From Terriglobales bacterium (lineage in GTDB: Bacteria > Acidobacteriota > Terriglobia > Terriglobales > Acidobacteriaceae), in the NCBI GenBank assembly GCA_015655315.1, contig JAATFH010000561.1, positions 1-35,896 of the forward strand: DNA of 35,896 nucleotides, read 5' to 3'. Below, piece after piece: positions 16,899-27,466 of the stretch. The translations under genes were made by a program, and so were the position numbers. The notes under the pieces are model-generated. The model was not told where the DNA came from, did not search any database, and saw nothing but the letters and a program-made list of their open reading frames with translations. Position 1 is the stretch's first letter; each line of letters opens with the position of its first letter.

Positions 16899-19361
16899 AT
16901 GTCATTCTTTCGTGATCTCAAGATTGCAGTCCGATCGCTGTGGCGCGTGCGTGCGCTATGGATCACCGTCGCCCTGACGCTGGCTCTGGGCATCGGCGCC
17001 AACGCCGCTCTATTCAGTGTGATACGCGCGGTGTTGCTGCGTCCGCTTGCGAACCGGGACGAAGATCGTCTGCTCTACGTTCGACAGAGCGCTCCGGGTA
17101 TGGGCATTGTGAACACAACATTCTCAGTTCCTGAGATAGATGACCTGGGCAAAGGGCTGAAGACGATCACGGATCTGGGGACGTTTTCGTCGATCGACTT
17201 CACCATCGTCGGGCTCGGCACTCCGCGCGAGATTCCCGCCGGTGTGGTGGACGGCCATTACTTCGAAGTGATGGGGCTACGCCCGGTGCTGGGGCGGCTG
17301 CTGACGTCCTCCGACGACGGACCCAATGCGGCGGGGGCGATCGTGTTGACGTATCGATTCTGGAGCGAGGCGCTGCACTCGGACCCGAGCGTGATTGGAA
17401 AGACGGTGCGGCTGGAGAGCGGCACCGGGGCGCGTCAGGCGACGATCGTGGGGGTTCTGGAACCGTCGGTGCCGTATCCGGTGGCAACAGAGATTATCGC
17501 CAATGTGGTGACCAGCCCGCACCATTTGTCCGCCACCATGGTGACCGGCCGTGAGCACCGGATGACGGAGGTCTTCGCGCGGCTTGCACCGGGAGCGACT
17601 CTCGAGGGTGCGCGATCGGAGCTGAGCACGCGCTATGCGGCGATCACGGCCGCGCATCCGGAGGTTTACAGGTCCGCGGACCACTACAGGATTGATGTAA
17701 CGCGGATGCACGACCAGATCAATTCGCGCGCCAATGCGGTTTTGTGGATACTGTTTGCGGCCTCGGGATTGCTGTTTGTGATTGCGTGCTCGAATGTGGC
17801 CAATCTGGTGCTCGCGCGAACAGTTCGCCGCGAATCGGAACTGGCCGTGCGCTCGGCGCTTGGCGCCAATGCCGCGGCGTTGCGGCGTTCGCTGCTGGCG
17901 GAAAGTCTAGTCCTGTGCGGCAGTGGAGTCGTCGCAGCGTTGATCCTCGCCTGGCCGATGGTGGCGGTGCTGGGGCGGTATGCAGCGCGCTTCTCGGTGC
18001 GCGCCGAGGGGCTGAAGCTTGACTTCAGCCTGGTATGGTTTGGCATTGCGCTGGCGCTGACGGCTGCGGTGTTCCTGGCGCTCATTCCGCGGCTGCCTTC
18101 AGGAAGCGCGCCGTTGGCCGCGGTGCTCACCAGCGGCGGAACAAGGGTGACAGGCAGCAGCAGCCGGCGGCTGCGCATCTTCGCCGTTATGCAAATCACG
18201 GCCTCGTTCCTGTTGCTCACTGGTGCGGCAGTCCTGATGCGGACTCTGTATGCGCTCGAGAAAACGCAGCCGCCATTTGACACCGCGCGGGTGCTGGCAG
18301 TGAATCTGCCGGTGATGTCGTATGGGCGGACCCCGGAGCAGGTTCAGGACTTCTACCACGAGGTCCTGCGCAGGGTAAGCGCTCTGCCCGGAGTGGTTCA
18401 TGTGTCGACAGGCTTCAGCGTTCCGTGGCGCGACGATCAGGGGCTGGATATCAGCTTCGCCTTTGCGGCCCAGGGAGCGACGCGAAAGAACGCGCTCGAC
18501 GACTGGCGCGCAAAATTCCGGTCGGTCTCGCCTGGTTACTTTGAAACGCTCGGCCTGCCGATCCTGGAGGGACGCGATTTCAGGGACGCGGACAAGAACG
18601 GTTCGGAACGGGTGGTGATCGTGAGCCAGAGCCTCGCACAGACCCTGTTCCCCGGCCAGGATGCGTTGAACCGTGAGCTGCGTTGGACCGACGGCGTGAT
18701 GAAGTTTATCGGCATCAGCCTGGAGCCGAGGCGGATCGTCGGGGTGGTGCCCGATCTGGATGATGAGAACATCATTCCGTCGCCGGCCATGACGGTGTAC
18801 CAGCCGACCGATCAGGAGGGATGGCAGGGGCGGCTCTTTGTGCGCGCGGAGCAGGATCCATACACTCTGGCTCCTGCCATTATGCGAACAGTTCACGAGA
18901 TCTCTGCGGAACAGCCGGTGGAGCGAGCGAGCACCCTGAAGGACATTCGCGCGGAGGTACTGACGCCGGACCGGCTGAATGCGGTGGTGTTCGGAGGATT
19001 CGCAGCAGTGGCACTCCTGATCTCTGTGGTCGGTGTAGCAGGTGTGCTTGCGTTTTCCGTGAGCGGGCGCACGCGCGAGTTCGGAATCCGCATGGCACTC
19101 GGCGCGCAGCCGCGGAACATTCTGACCGACGTCCTGTTGCAGGGCCTGACGATTGCCGGGATCGGAGTGGGCGCGGGCGTCGTGTTTGGCATTGCCTTCG
19201 CGCGCGGCGTCGGCAGGTACGTGGCGGAGGCGCATCTGCCGGGCATGCTGGCTTTTGTTGCGTCGGCGTTCGTCATTCTGGCCGCAGCAGTGATCGCTTC
19301 GGCTGTGCCGGCAGCGCGCGCGGCACGGGTGAATGCAGTGGAAGCGCTGCGCTCGGAATAG
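16899..19361 (+). CDS. ADOP-family (MacB/FtsX-like) ABC transporter permease
   Basis: MSFFRDLKIAVRSLWRVRALWITVALTLALGIGANAALFSVIRAVLLRPL and C-terminal ARAARVNAVEALRSE; duplicated FtsX-like domains. Confidence 0.95.
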   Translation: MSFFRDLKIAVRSLWRVRALWITVALTLALGIGANAALFSVIRAVLLRPLANRDEDRLLYVRQSAPGMGIVNTTFSVPEIDDLGKGLKTITDLGTFSSIDFTIVGLGTPREIPAGVVDGHYFEVMGLRPVLGRLLTSSDDGPNAAGAIVLTYRFWSEALHSDPSVIGKTVRLESGTGARQATIVGVLEPSVPYPVATEIIANVVTSPHHLSATMVTGREHRMTEVFARLAPGATLEGARSELSTRYAAITAAHPEVYRSADHYRIDVTRMHDQINSRANAVLWILFAASGLLFVIACSNVANLVLARTVRRESELAVRSALGANAAALRRSLLAESLVLCGSGVVAALILAWPMVAVLGRYAARFSVRAEGLKLDFSLVWFGIALALTAAVFLALIPRLPSGSAPLAAVLTSGGTRVTGSSSRRLRIFAVMQITASFLLLTGAAVLMRTLYALEKTQPPFDTARVLAVNLPVMSYGRTPEQVQDFYHEVLRRVSALPGVVHVSTGFSVPWRDDQGLDISFAFAAQGATRKNALDDWRAKFRSVSPGYFETLGLPILEGRDFRDADKNGSERVVIVSQSLAQTLFPGQDALNRELRWTDGVMKFIGISLEPRRIVGVVPDLDDENIIPSPAMTVYQPTDQEGWQGRLFVRAEQDPYTLAPAIMRTVHEISAEQPVERASTLKDIRAEVLTPDRLNAVVFGGFAAVALLISVVGVAGVLAFSVSGRTREFGIRMALGAQPRNILTDVLLQGLTIAGIGVGAGVVFGIAFARGVGRYVAEAHLPGMLAFVASAFVILAAAVIASAVPAARAARVNAVEALRSE

Positions 19362-19413
19362 TTCGCCGAGGGATCTGCTTTTTCCTGGCTCCGCGCACAT
19401 TTTCGCTGACCGA

Positions 19414-19452
19414 AAAGAAAAACAGATCCTTCGCCCCGGCTCCGGATGACAA
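19414..19452. repeat. Dispersed intergenic repeat, copy 2
   Basis: aaagaaaaacagatccttcgccccggctccggatgacaa; 37/39 identical to 1..39. Confidence 0.75.
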
Positions 19453-19636
19453 TTCAAGGTCCAGATCAGGAGACTTTCGTCACCCGGCCCTTCTGGGATA
19501 ACGACTCGCGAAATCAGTCGAACAGCTTAGCTGCAGGATTCTCGCAGCCCTGACAAGATCGGGGGGCAATATCTGCCTCCCGATCTCGCACACAGTAAGG
19601 CTTTCGGAATTGATCGTTCAGGCTCGGGCGAACTGG

Positions 19637-20959
19637 TCACGGTTGTCCAACGAACCGGCCAAGCACTCCGGCGTGCATAGTGTGGTGAATCCTTTCCCGG
19701 GAATCTTGAGTCAAGAATGGCCTGGGGCGTTCGCCGGCTTCGTCATGCCATTCATCCCGGCACCAGGCGTCGTCTGCCGTATCCACCCTGCATGGCGACG
19801 CCAGAAAACCGTGAATCTCGCCGCTGCTCGTCACCCCAAATCCGGCAACCTGCCCATTACTGTTGATCGCGTAAGGAATGAGCATGTAGATAGAGCCGGG
19901 AGGGACGAGGGAGTTCAGGTCCTTCATCGTGCCGCCACGGAAGAGAAACGCGCGTGGATTTCCATCTGCATCCGACGAGAGGCCAACGACATGGCCTCGA
20001 TCGTTGATGCTGAGCGCTGCGCTGACGACGTCTCCCGAAATCGTGCCGAGGTCGAACATGTGGCCAAGTTTTTTGGACCATAGAAAGGCATGCCCTGCCG
20101 TGTTGCCGGCGAGAGCCGCCGCTCCAACGGCCTGCCCGCGGTTATTGATCGAGAGAGCAATTGTTCCGATTCCGGGAACGCTAGTATTCACAGTCCCGCC
20201 AAGATTGCCCATGTCGGTTACTGTGCCGTTTTCCCAAAGCACCGCATGAGGCGTGACTGCGGGGCCCGGGAGGATGCTGTCAGCGCAGGAACCCGATCCT
20301 CCCACTGCCTGTCCCACCTCATTGATCCAGAACGCCATTCCGACGCTGTCGCCATGCAACGGATGAAGTTTGCGAACCTGGTGTGGACCGCCTGCCCAAA
20401 GGACGGCCTCGAAATCAAGCGTCGAGGGACCGCTTCCGGTGACTGCGGGTTGACCTGGGCAAGATGGATCAACCACGCTGTTTTCGGCGATACCGACGAT
20501 CTGGCCGCGATTGTTGATCATGCTGGGGGATGCATTGGTGCCTCCGAGCGTGGGCAGAAGAGTCGTCACTCCGTTTTGCCAGACGAATGCCCGGCATGCA
20601 AGACCGGTGAAGTAGGTGCAGAAATTCTCGTTATTGGGATCGCTTGATGTGGTTTCCGCCTGGACAAGGACCTGTCCCCAATCGTTGACAGCGAATGCTC
20701 CGCTGTTTATGCCGGAAGGACTATGCCTGGCGATATCGAGAATCGAACCGCGGTACCAGACGACAGCGTGCTGGGTTCCGTCCGGCAGAGTAGCGATGCC
20801 CGTAACGAGACCACGGCTGTTCACGAAAGTCGCCTGGCTGAAAGATCCGCCCGGCAAGGTGCCGAGGTCGGAGACTGTGTAGCGTTGAGATTGCGCGGAT
20901 GCCGCGAAGGCAGCCAGCAGGCCGAGGACTACGGTGGAAGTCTGGAATCTAAACTTCAT
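19637..20959 (-). CDS. Secreted HAF-repeat (extracellular repeat) protein
   Basis: 440 aa; signal peptide and repeated YTVSDLGTLPGGSFSQATFVNSRGLVTG, INNRGQIVGIAE, INDRGHVVGLSSDADGNPRAFLF units. Confidence 0.9.
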   Translation of the reverse strand: MKFRFQTSTVVLGLLAAFAASAQSQRYTVSDLGTLPGGSFSQATFVNSRGLVTGIATLPDGTQHAVVWYRGSILDIARHSPSGINSGAFAVNDWGQVLVQAETTSSDPNNENFCTYFTGLACRAFVWQNGVTTLLPTLGGTNASPSMINNRGQIVGIAENSVVDPSCPGQPAVTGSGPSTLDFEAVLWAGGPHQVRKLHPLHGDSVGMAFWINEVGQAVGGSGSCADSILPGPAVTPHAVLWENGTVTDMGNLGGTVNTSVPGIGTIALSINNRGQAVGAAALAGNTAGHAFLWSKKLGHMFDLGTISGDVVSAALSINDRGHVVGLSSDADGNPRAFLFRGGTMKDLNSLVPPGSIYMLIPYAINSNGQVAGFGVTSSGEIHGFLASPCRVDTADDAWCRDEWHDEAGERPRPFLTQDSRERIHHTMHAGVLGRFVGQP

Positions 20960-21263
20960 GGGGCTCTCCGTAAACTTCCTGTTCGCGGAAGATCTTTCGC
21001 GGACAGGTGGATTTGACCTCCATCTTCCCGACTAACCGCAGTTGAGTCCTCAACGGGAACCTCAATTCTTCTGAAAAGTTATGAATTGCTCCGTAACGCA
21101 TGGTTTTGCCGAGGTTTGGGAACTCCGCTCGTCGGGAGACAGAAGCAGTAGACAGGTTGATAATCAGAATTCTGTCGACTGATCTGGCCGTAAGGAATGA
21201 ATGGATTGCGTCTGCCGTCTGCGTACAGGACAATGGCAAGATTCTGATCCGCTGGCGGAGGCG

Positions 21264-23177
21264 ATGGGAATAGACTCGAAGGGCTTTTACGAGTTCGGCC
21301 AATTCCGAATGGATCCCGCGAGAAAGATCCTGTGGCGGGATGGCGAGCCAGTGAACCTTACTTCGAAAGCTTTTGAGATGCTGCAGGTTCTTATCGAGCG
21401 CAGCGGGAAGGTCGTTTCGAAAGATGAGCTGATGCAGGCCCTCTGGCCGGACAGCTTTGTCGAAGAGTCAAACCTTACGCAGCACATCTCCGTTTTGCGC
21501 AAAGCGCTCGGTGAAACTCCTCAAGATCATCGATACATCCTGACCATTCCTGGCCGCGGGTATCGCTTTGCGGAAAGCGTGCGATTTGTATCCCAGGCTG
21601 AGGTGGACACTGGAGCGCAGGTCGCGGAGCTTCCGCCCGGCGTTGTTCCATCCCATCCCGGTTCTTCGAAGAGAGCCGCCTGGACAGGATTTGCAGTCAT
21701 TGCTCTGGCTCTCTTGGTAGCGGCGGGATGGTGGCTTCATGCTGCGCGCGAGAGACGGCTCGCAATGGGGCCAATGGATTCCGGTCGCAGGAAGATGCTG
21801 GTCGTACTTCCGTTTCAGAATCTGAGCAACGATCCTGCGCAGGAATATTTCAGCGACGGGCTGACAGAGGAAACCATCACCGACCTCGGCGAATTAAATC
21901 CACAGATGCTAGGCGTCATCGCGCGCACCTCCGCGATGGCATATAAGCATACGGACAAGACCATCGCCCGGATAGGTGATGAACTCGGGGCCGGCTACAT
22001 TCTGGAAGGAAGCGTTCGACGAGAGAACGGAAGGGTACGGGTGAGTGCTCAGTTGATTCGCGTGAACGATCAGACGCACCTGTGGGCACACACTTACGAG
22101 CGTGAGGTCACAGGCCTGCTAGCGCTGCAGAATGAACTGGGCACGGCCATTGCGCAGCAGGTTCGCATCGAACTTGAGCCCAAAAGCGGTCCTCGTCTGG
22201 CTAAAAACCGCAGGCTGAATGCCGAATCTTACGAAGACTATCTACAGGCGCTTTTCTTTCTCAACAAGCGCACTTACGACGATGAGAGCAAGAGCGTCGA
22301 ATTATTCGAAAAAGCTGCCCAGGAAGATCCCGGTTTTGCGCCTGCGTACGCCGGGATGGCAAATGCATACCTTGCACTGTCGGTTTTTTCGCCGGAGTAT
22401 TTCTTACCGAAGGCGTCTTCTGCAGCAACGAGGGCTCTGGAGCTGGACAATGAACTCGCAGATGCCCACGCGGCACTGGGAGCCGAAAAAGCGGACTTCG
22501 AGTTTGACTGGCAGGAAGCCGACAAGGAATTCGAGCGGGCGATAGCATTGAACCCCAACAGTGCATCCGCCCACTACTTGTTTTCTGCCTATTATCTGAA
22601 CCCGATGGGCGATTCGGAACGGGCCGTCGCCGAGATGAAGAAGGCTCTTGAACTTGACCCGCGATCTCCGCTCTACACCGGATATGTCGGGCTCGACTAC
22701 TTCTACGCGCGTCAATATGACAAAGCCCTGGAGCAGTACAAGAAGGCGGTCGAGCTTTATCCCGACTTCTACATCACACATTATTGGCTTGCATGGCTCT
22801 ACTCGCAGCGCGGCCAGTATCCGGATGCCATTGCCGAGATCACTACGGCGAGGCTGTTGGAAGGCGGCGATCGCTCGAAATGGGCGGCCGCGAACAAGGT
22901 TGCGTTGACCAATGCTTTTGCGGCAAAAGGGCCGACCGGCTTCTGGGAGGAGATTCAAAAGGCGAACGAAAAAAACGGGCGGAATATCGCAGAATTTGAT
23001 ATTCCGCAGGTGTATGCACGGCTCGGCAAGAGGGATCTGGCGCTGGAATGGTTAGGGCGCAATTATGAGGCGCGGACTCCTTTTACGACATATATGAGAG
23101 TCGATCCAGCCTACGATTCGATCCGGTCGGACCAGCGGTTTGAGAGCCTGGTGAAGCGAATTGGGTTAGTGCATTAG
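21264..23177 (+). CDS. Winged-helix (OmpR/CadC-type) DNA-binding protein with TPR domain
   Basis: ORF listed from 21201; FGQFRMDPARKILWRDGEPVNLTSKAFEMLQVLIERSGKVVSKDELMQALWPDSFVEESNLTQHISVLRKALGE, TM helix, FSDGLTEETITDLGEL and TPR repeats. Confidence 0.93.
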   Translation: MGIDSKGFYEFGQFRMDPARKILWRDGEPVNLTSKAFEMLQVLIERSGKVVSKDELMQALWPDSFVEESNLTQHISVLRKALGETPQDHRYILTIPGRGYRFAESVRFVSQAEVDTGAQVAELPPGVVPSHPGSSKRAAWTGFAVIALALLVAAGWWLHAARERRLAMGPMDSGRRKMLVVLPFQNLSNDPAQEYFSDGLTEETITDLGELNPQMLGVIARTSAMAYKHTDKTIARIGDELGAGYILEGSVRRENGRVRVSAQLIRVNDQTHLWAHTYEREVTGLLALQNELGTAIAQQVRIELEPKSGPRLAKNRRLNAESYEDYLQALFFLNKRTYDDESKSVELFEKAAQEDPGFAPAYAGMANAYLALSVFSPEYFLPKASSAATRALELDNELADAHAALGAEKADFEFDWQEADKEFERAIALNPNSASAHYLFSAYYLNPMGDSERAVAEMKKALELDPRSPLYTGYVGLDYFYARQYDKALEQYKKAVELYPDFYITHYWLAWLYSQRGQYPDAIAEITTARLLEGGDRSKWAAANKVALTNAFAAKGPTGFWEEIQKANEKNGRNIAEFDIPQVYARLGKRDLALEWLGRNYEARTPFTTYMRVDPAYDSIRSDQRFESLVKRIGLVH

Positions 23178-23259
23178 GCCGATTGCAGTAGTGATTTGGT
23201 TATGCAGGACGCATATTTTGCGGCTTTCTTTTCATACAAGTGGTGAGAAGATCGACAGC

Positions 23260-24603
23260 ATGGCGCAGGCATTTATCTCGCAGCGTGTTGTGATGCCCGG
23301 TGGTATTTGTTCGGCTGCAGTGATGGTCGAAGAGGGAACGATCACCGGATTGCTCGATGCAGCGGCGGTTCCATTGGATTGCACGATCGTAGATTGCGGT
23401 GGCTATGTGCTGCTTCCCGGACTTGTCGATGCGCACACACATATCAATGAGCCGGGCAGGAGCGAGTGGGAAGGCTTTGAGACGGCAACCCGCGCGGCTG
23501 CGGCTGGCGGCTTTACGACGCTGATCGATATGCCGCTGAATTGCCTGCCTGCGACGACAACTGTGGACGCGCTTGAAGAGAAGCGTGCCGCAGCAAAAGA
23601 CAAATGCACGGTGGACTGGTGTGCGTGGGGCGGCGTCTCCGAGTACAACGCTCTGCACCTGGAACCGCTGGCCGCTGACGGAGTTCGCGGCTTCAAGTGC
23701 TTTCTTGCCGAGCCCGGCATCGATGGCTTTGCGCGCGTGGATGAAGCGGAACTGCATGTTGCTGCTCCGCACATTGCGCGGACAGGACTTCCGTTGCTGA
23801 CCCATGCAGAGCTGCCTGGACCACTGGAGTCGGCAGCAGCAACTCTGGCGCAGGCGGACTGGCGGCGGTATGCATCCTGGCTGGCTTCGCGCCCGGATGA
23901 AGCCGAGGTCGAAGCGATTCGGCTGATGCTGCGTTTGTGCGAGGAATACGGGTTCAGGCTGCACATCGTTCATCTGGCGACGGCGAAGGCTCTTCCTGAT
24001 CTGCGGAGAGCGCGAGAGAAAGGTCTTCTGGTGACGGTGGAGACGTGCCCGCACTATCTTCACTTTGCGGCAGAGACGATTCCTGATGGCAGCACACTGC
24101 ACAAATGCGCGCCTCCGATTCGCAGCGCAGCGAACCGCGAGGCCTTATGGGAGGCGCTGCGCGAAGGCGTCATCGATTTGATTGCGACAGATCATTCGCC
24201 CTGCCCGCCCGTATGGAAGCGGCCGGATGAAGGGAACTTTCAAAACGCATGGGGCGGTATCGCCAGCCTTTCGGTTGCGTTGCCGGTTGTCTGGAGCGGC
24301 ATGATCAGCCGCGGATTTTCGCTCTGCGACCTTGCGCGCTGGATGAACGCGAAGCCCGCTGCTCTGGCAGGTATCGAACACCGTAAAGGTGCGATTGCTG
24401 AAGGCCGCGATGCGGATTTTGTCATCTTCGATCCGGATGCGGAGATAGAAATCACCAATGATGTGCTGCATACGCGGCATGCCATCTCACCGTATGTCGG
24501 CGAAAAGTTGCGTGGGAAAGTTGTATCAACCTGGCTGCGGGGAAAATGTGTTTTTGAAAACGGCTCGTTTCCCGGTGTGCGCGAAGGCGTGGAAGTTCGC
24601 TGA
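23260..24603 (+). CDS. allB: Allantoinase
   Basis: ORF listed from 23191; amidohydrolase motifs LLPGLVDAHTHINEPGRSEWEGFETATRAAAAGGFTTLIDMPLNCLP, CPHYLHF, IATDHSPCPPVWK, plus purine-catabolic neighbours. Confidence 0.93.
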   Translation: MAQAFISQRVVMPGGICSAAVMVEEGTITGLLDAAAVPLDCTIVDCGGYVLLPGLVDAHTHINEPGRSEWEGFETATRAAAAGGFTTLIDMPLNCLPATTTVDALEEKRAAAKDKCTVDWCAWGGVSEYNALHLEPLAADGVRGFKCFLAEPGIDGFARVDEAELHVAAPHIARTGLPLLTHAELPGPLESAAATLAQADWRRYASWLASRPDEAEVEAIRLMLRLCEEYGFRLHIVHLATAKALPDLRRAREKGLLVTVETCPHYLHFAAETIPDGSTLHKCAPPIRSAANREALWEALREGVIDLIATDHSPCPPVWKRPDEGNFQNAWGGIASLSVALPVVWSGMISRGFSLCDLARWMNAKPAALAGIEHRKGAIAEGRDADFVIFDPDAEIEITNDVLHTRHAISPYVGEKLRGKVVSTWLRGKCVFENGSFPGVREGVEVR

Positions 24604-24680
24604 AATCAAATATCTTGCGGAATGACATGCCGGGGCACCTTGGGATTGTGGCTTGCCCGTAGTACCATAAGGAAATTTCA

Positions 24681-26993
24681 GTGGAGGCTTTCCGCTCTTT
24701 CTCAAGACCTGGAGAGCCGCCCAGCATCGGAGAGTATTTGGGGAAGGAGCGGATAGTCGGGACACCGGCGCTTCGCAAAGAAGGCGTGGCCAAGGTGCGC
24801 GGCTCGGCTCGCTATATCGATGACATCTCCTTTCCCGGCATGATCTTCGGCGCTACGGTGCGCAGCAGCATCGCTCGTGGACGGATACAGAAGATTGAAT
24901 TCGGCGAGGGTGTTATCTGGGACGAGTTCATCGTCGTCAGCGCGAAAGATATCCCGGGCGAGAATGCTATTGCGCTGATCAACAAAGACTGGCCGTGCCT
25001 GGCCGCCGACCGAGTCAACCATCCGGAAGAGCCGATTCTGTTGCTTGCGCATCCGGATCGCCACCTACTTCCAAAAGCGGTTGCTGCTGTACGCATCGAA
25101 TATGAGGTGTTGCCGTCCGTTCATTCCATGGAAGAGAGCGAGCGTGGAGATGTAATTGTCTGGGGTGCAGATAACGTCTTCAAGAAATTTCTTATCGACA
25201 ATGGGAATGTAGACGCGGCTTGGGATCAGGCGGATTTCATCGTTGAAGGCGAGTACACGACCGGCGCGCAGGAACATCTATACATCGATAACAATGGTGC
25301 GATTGCTGCATACACACCGGATGAAGGGCTGACGATCTGGGGCTCGATGCAGTGTCCATTTTATGCGCACAAATCGCTTGTCTGCCTCACAGGATTACCG
25401 GAAGACAAAGTTCGCATCATTCAGGTGGAGACGGGTGGAGCCTTCGGCGGTAAGGAAGATTATCCGTCAATGATTGGAGCGCACGCGGCGCTGCTGGCGA
25501 TGAAGTCGGGACGTCCGGTGAAGATCATGTATGACCGGATGGAAGACATGGTGGCCACTACCAAGCGGCATCCATCACGCACGCGCATTCGCACAGCAGT
25601 GACAAAAGAGGGCAAGCTGCTTGCTGCCGATATCGATTTCACGACCGATGGCGGCGCGTATTCGACGCTGTCTGCCACAGTACTTTCGCGGGGAACCATC
25701 CATGCTGGCGGTGCGTATTACTGGCCGAATATCCGCGTGCGCTCGAAAGCATTGGCGACGAATTGTCCTCCGCATGGAGCCTTTCGCGGCTTCGGGGCTC
25801 CGCAAAGTCTGTTCGCGATGGAACGGCACATGGATCGTGTGGCAAGTGCGATTGGCATGTCTCCGGAGGAACTGCGCCGCAGAAACTTTCTACGTCCTGG
25901 GTTGGCCACGGCTACGGGACAGAAGATCAGCGAAGACGTTAATCTTGAACACCTGCTTGCACGTGCACTTACGATTTCCGGTTACAGTGCAAAGCGGGAA
26001 CGCTTCAGCCGCGAAAACATCCGGGCGAAGAAAAAGAAGGGAATCGGCATTGCCGCATTTCTGCATGGTTCGGGATTTACCGGCTCGGGCGAGCGGTATC
26101 TGAATTCAGTAGCAGGCATGGACGCAACGGCAGAGGGAAAGCTGCGCGTGCTGGTTTCGAGCACTGAATTCGGCCAGGGCACAAATACCATTCTCTGCCA
26201 GATTGCCGCTGAGTCTCTTGGCATCGACTACGATGCGGTGGAGATGGCGCCGCCTGATACGGGTATTGTTCCCAACTCAGGGCCTACCGTCGCCTCGCGC
26301 ACGTCGATGATTGTGGGCAAGCTGGTACATTCTGCTGCCATCGGCTTGAGGCAAACGCTTCAGGCAAGCGGGTTGCTTGGAGAAAGCTGGACGACGCCGG
26401 AGTTTTGCGAGGCGGCCAAAACGCACGTCGCAAAATACGGAGCGCTACGCTCGGACAGCCGTTATGAGCCGCCGGTCGATGTTCACTGGGACGATCAGAC
26501 ATACCGAGGGGAAGCGTATGCCGCCTATGCGTGGGCGGTTTACGTTGCCGAGGTGACAGTGGATATGCTGACCTATGGCGTTACCGTTGATGACTTTGTC
26601 GCAGTGCAGGAAGTGGGCCGCGTGCTGAATCCGACACTTGCTACCGGACAGATTGAAGGCGGTGTGGCGCAGGGCATTGGCTACGCACTCTATGAAAAAG
26701 TCCAATGGGAGCGCGGCCGCATGGCGAATGGACAGATGACGAACTACATCATTCCTACGTCGCAGGACATTCCACCGATTCGCGTTTTCTTTGAAGAGAT
26801 GCCGTTTGGGCATGGCGCGTATGGCGCGAAAGGCATTGGCGAGCTGCCGATGGATGGGCCTGCCCCCGCGATTCTGAATGCCGTTTCGCATGCGACGGAC
26901 ACGGACTTCAACGCTATTCCTCTGCTGGCTGAAGATATTTGCCTGCGCCTGGCTCTGCGTCAGACGGTTCCTGTGGAGGCTGTTGCCGTATGA
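24681..26993 (+). CDS. Xanthine dehydrogenase, molybdopterin-binding subunit
   Basis: 770 aa (GTG start); VRGSARYIDDISFPGMIFGATVRSSIARG, QVETGGAFGGKEDYPSMIGAHAALLAMKSGRPVKIMYDR, GIGELPMDGPAPAILNAV. Confidence 0.93.
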   Translation: MEAFRSFSRPGEPPSIGEYLGKERIVGTPALRKEGVAKVRGSARYIDDISFPGMIFGATVRSSIARGRIQKIEFGEGVIWDEFIVVSAKDIPGENAIALINKDWPCLAADRVNHPEEPILLLAHPDRHLLPKAVAAVRIEYEVLPSVHSMEESERGDVIVWGADNVFKKFLIDNGNVDAAWDQADFIVEGEYTTGAQEHLYIDNNGAIAAYTPDEGLTIWGSMQCPFYAHKSLVCLTGLPEDKVRIIQVETGGAFGGKEDYPSMIGAHAALLAMKSGRPVKIMYDRMEDMVATTKRHPSRTRIRTAVTKEGKLLAADIDFTTDGGAYSTLSATVLSRGTIHAGGAYYWPNIRVRSKALATNCPPHGAFRGFGAPQSLFAMERHMDRVASAIGMSPEELRRRNFLRPGLATATGQKISEDVNLEHLLARALTISGYSAKRERFSRENIRAKKKKGIGIAAFLHGSGFTGSGERYLNSVAGMDATAEGKLRVLVSSTEFGQGTNTILCQIAAESLGIDYDAVEMAPPDTGIVPNSGPTVASRTSMIVGKLVHSAAIGLRQTLQASGLLGESWTTPEFCEAAKTHVAKYGALRSDSRYEPPVDVHWDDQTYRGEAYAAYAWAVYVAEVTVDMLTYGVTVDDFVAVQEVGRVLNPTLATGQIEGGVAQGIGYALYEKVQWERGRMANGQMTNYIIPTSQDIPPIRVFFEEMPFGHGAYGAKGIGELPMDGPAPAILNAVSHATDTDFNAIPLLAEDICLRLALRQTVPVEAVAV

Positions 26994-27466
26994 GCCGCCA
27001 GTGTTTCTCGCTGCATGTGAACGGCGAGTGCCGGATGGTAGAAGCTTACCCGATGGAACGGCTGCTCGACGTGCTGCGCGATGGGTTGGGGCTGACCGGC
27101 ACGAAGGAAGGTTGCGGCGAAGGCGAGTGCGGAGCATGCAGCGTGCTGATCGACGGCGAACTGGTGAACAGCTGCCTCGTACCGGTCGCCCAGGTAAATG
27201 GAACAGAGATTGTTACGATTGAGGGCGTAGCGGCTGGACAGCATCTGCATCCTGCGCAGCAGGCGTTTCTCACCTGTGGCGGCGCGCAGTGTGGTATGTG
27301 TACACCGGGCATGATTATGGCCACGGTGTATTTGCTGAAGAAATACCCGCAACCCACTTCCGATCAAATTCGCGAGGGTTTGAACGGCAACCTCTGCCGT
27401 TGTACGGGATACATGCGTATTTTTGAAGCGGTAGAAAAGGCGGCAGTGCAGGGACAAGGCGAATGA
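26990..27466 (+). CDS. Xanthine dehydrogenase, [2Fe-2S] subunit
   Basis: ORF listed from 26939; CGEGECGACSVLIDGELVNSC, CGGAQCGMCTPGMI, GNLCRCTGY; ATGA overlap with the preceding stop. Confidence 0.95.
   Translation: MSRQCFSLHVNGECRMVEAYPMERLLDVLRDGLGLTGTKEGCGEGECGACSVLIDGELVNSCLVPVAQVNGTEIVTIEGVAAGQHLHPAQQAFLTCGGAQCGMCTPGMIMATVYLLKKYPQPTSDQIREGLNGNLCRCTGYMRIFEAVEKAAVQGQGE

Noticed and set aside
18099-19457. 452-aa minus-strand ORF opposite the ADOP permease
   Set aside because: Antisense shadow ORF in GC-rich coding DNA: Arg/His/Gln-rich, no domain; the plus-strand permease is unambiguous.
19637-19800. Unusual charged C-terminal tail of the HAF-repeat protein (SPCRVDTADDAWCRDEWHDEAGERPRPF...) as a possible frameshift
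   Set aside because: HAF-family proteins often carry a variable Cys-containing tail after the last repeat, so no disruption is needed.
20090-20647. 185-aa plus-strand ORF inside the HAF-repeat gene
   Set aside because: Opposite a clear repeat-structured secreted protein; treated as spurious.
23200-24102. 300-aa minus-strand ORF opposite allantoinase
   Set aside because: Shadow of allB; biased composition and no domain.
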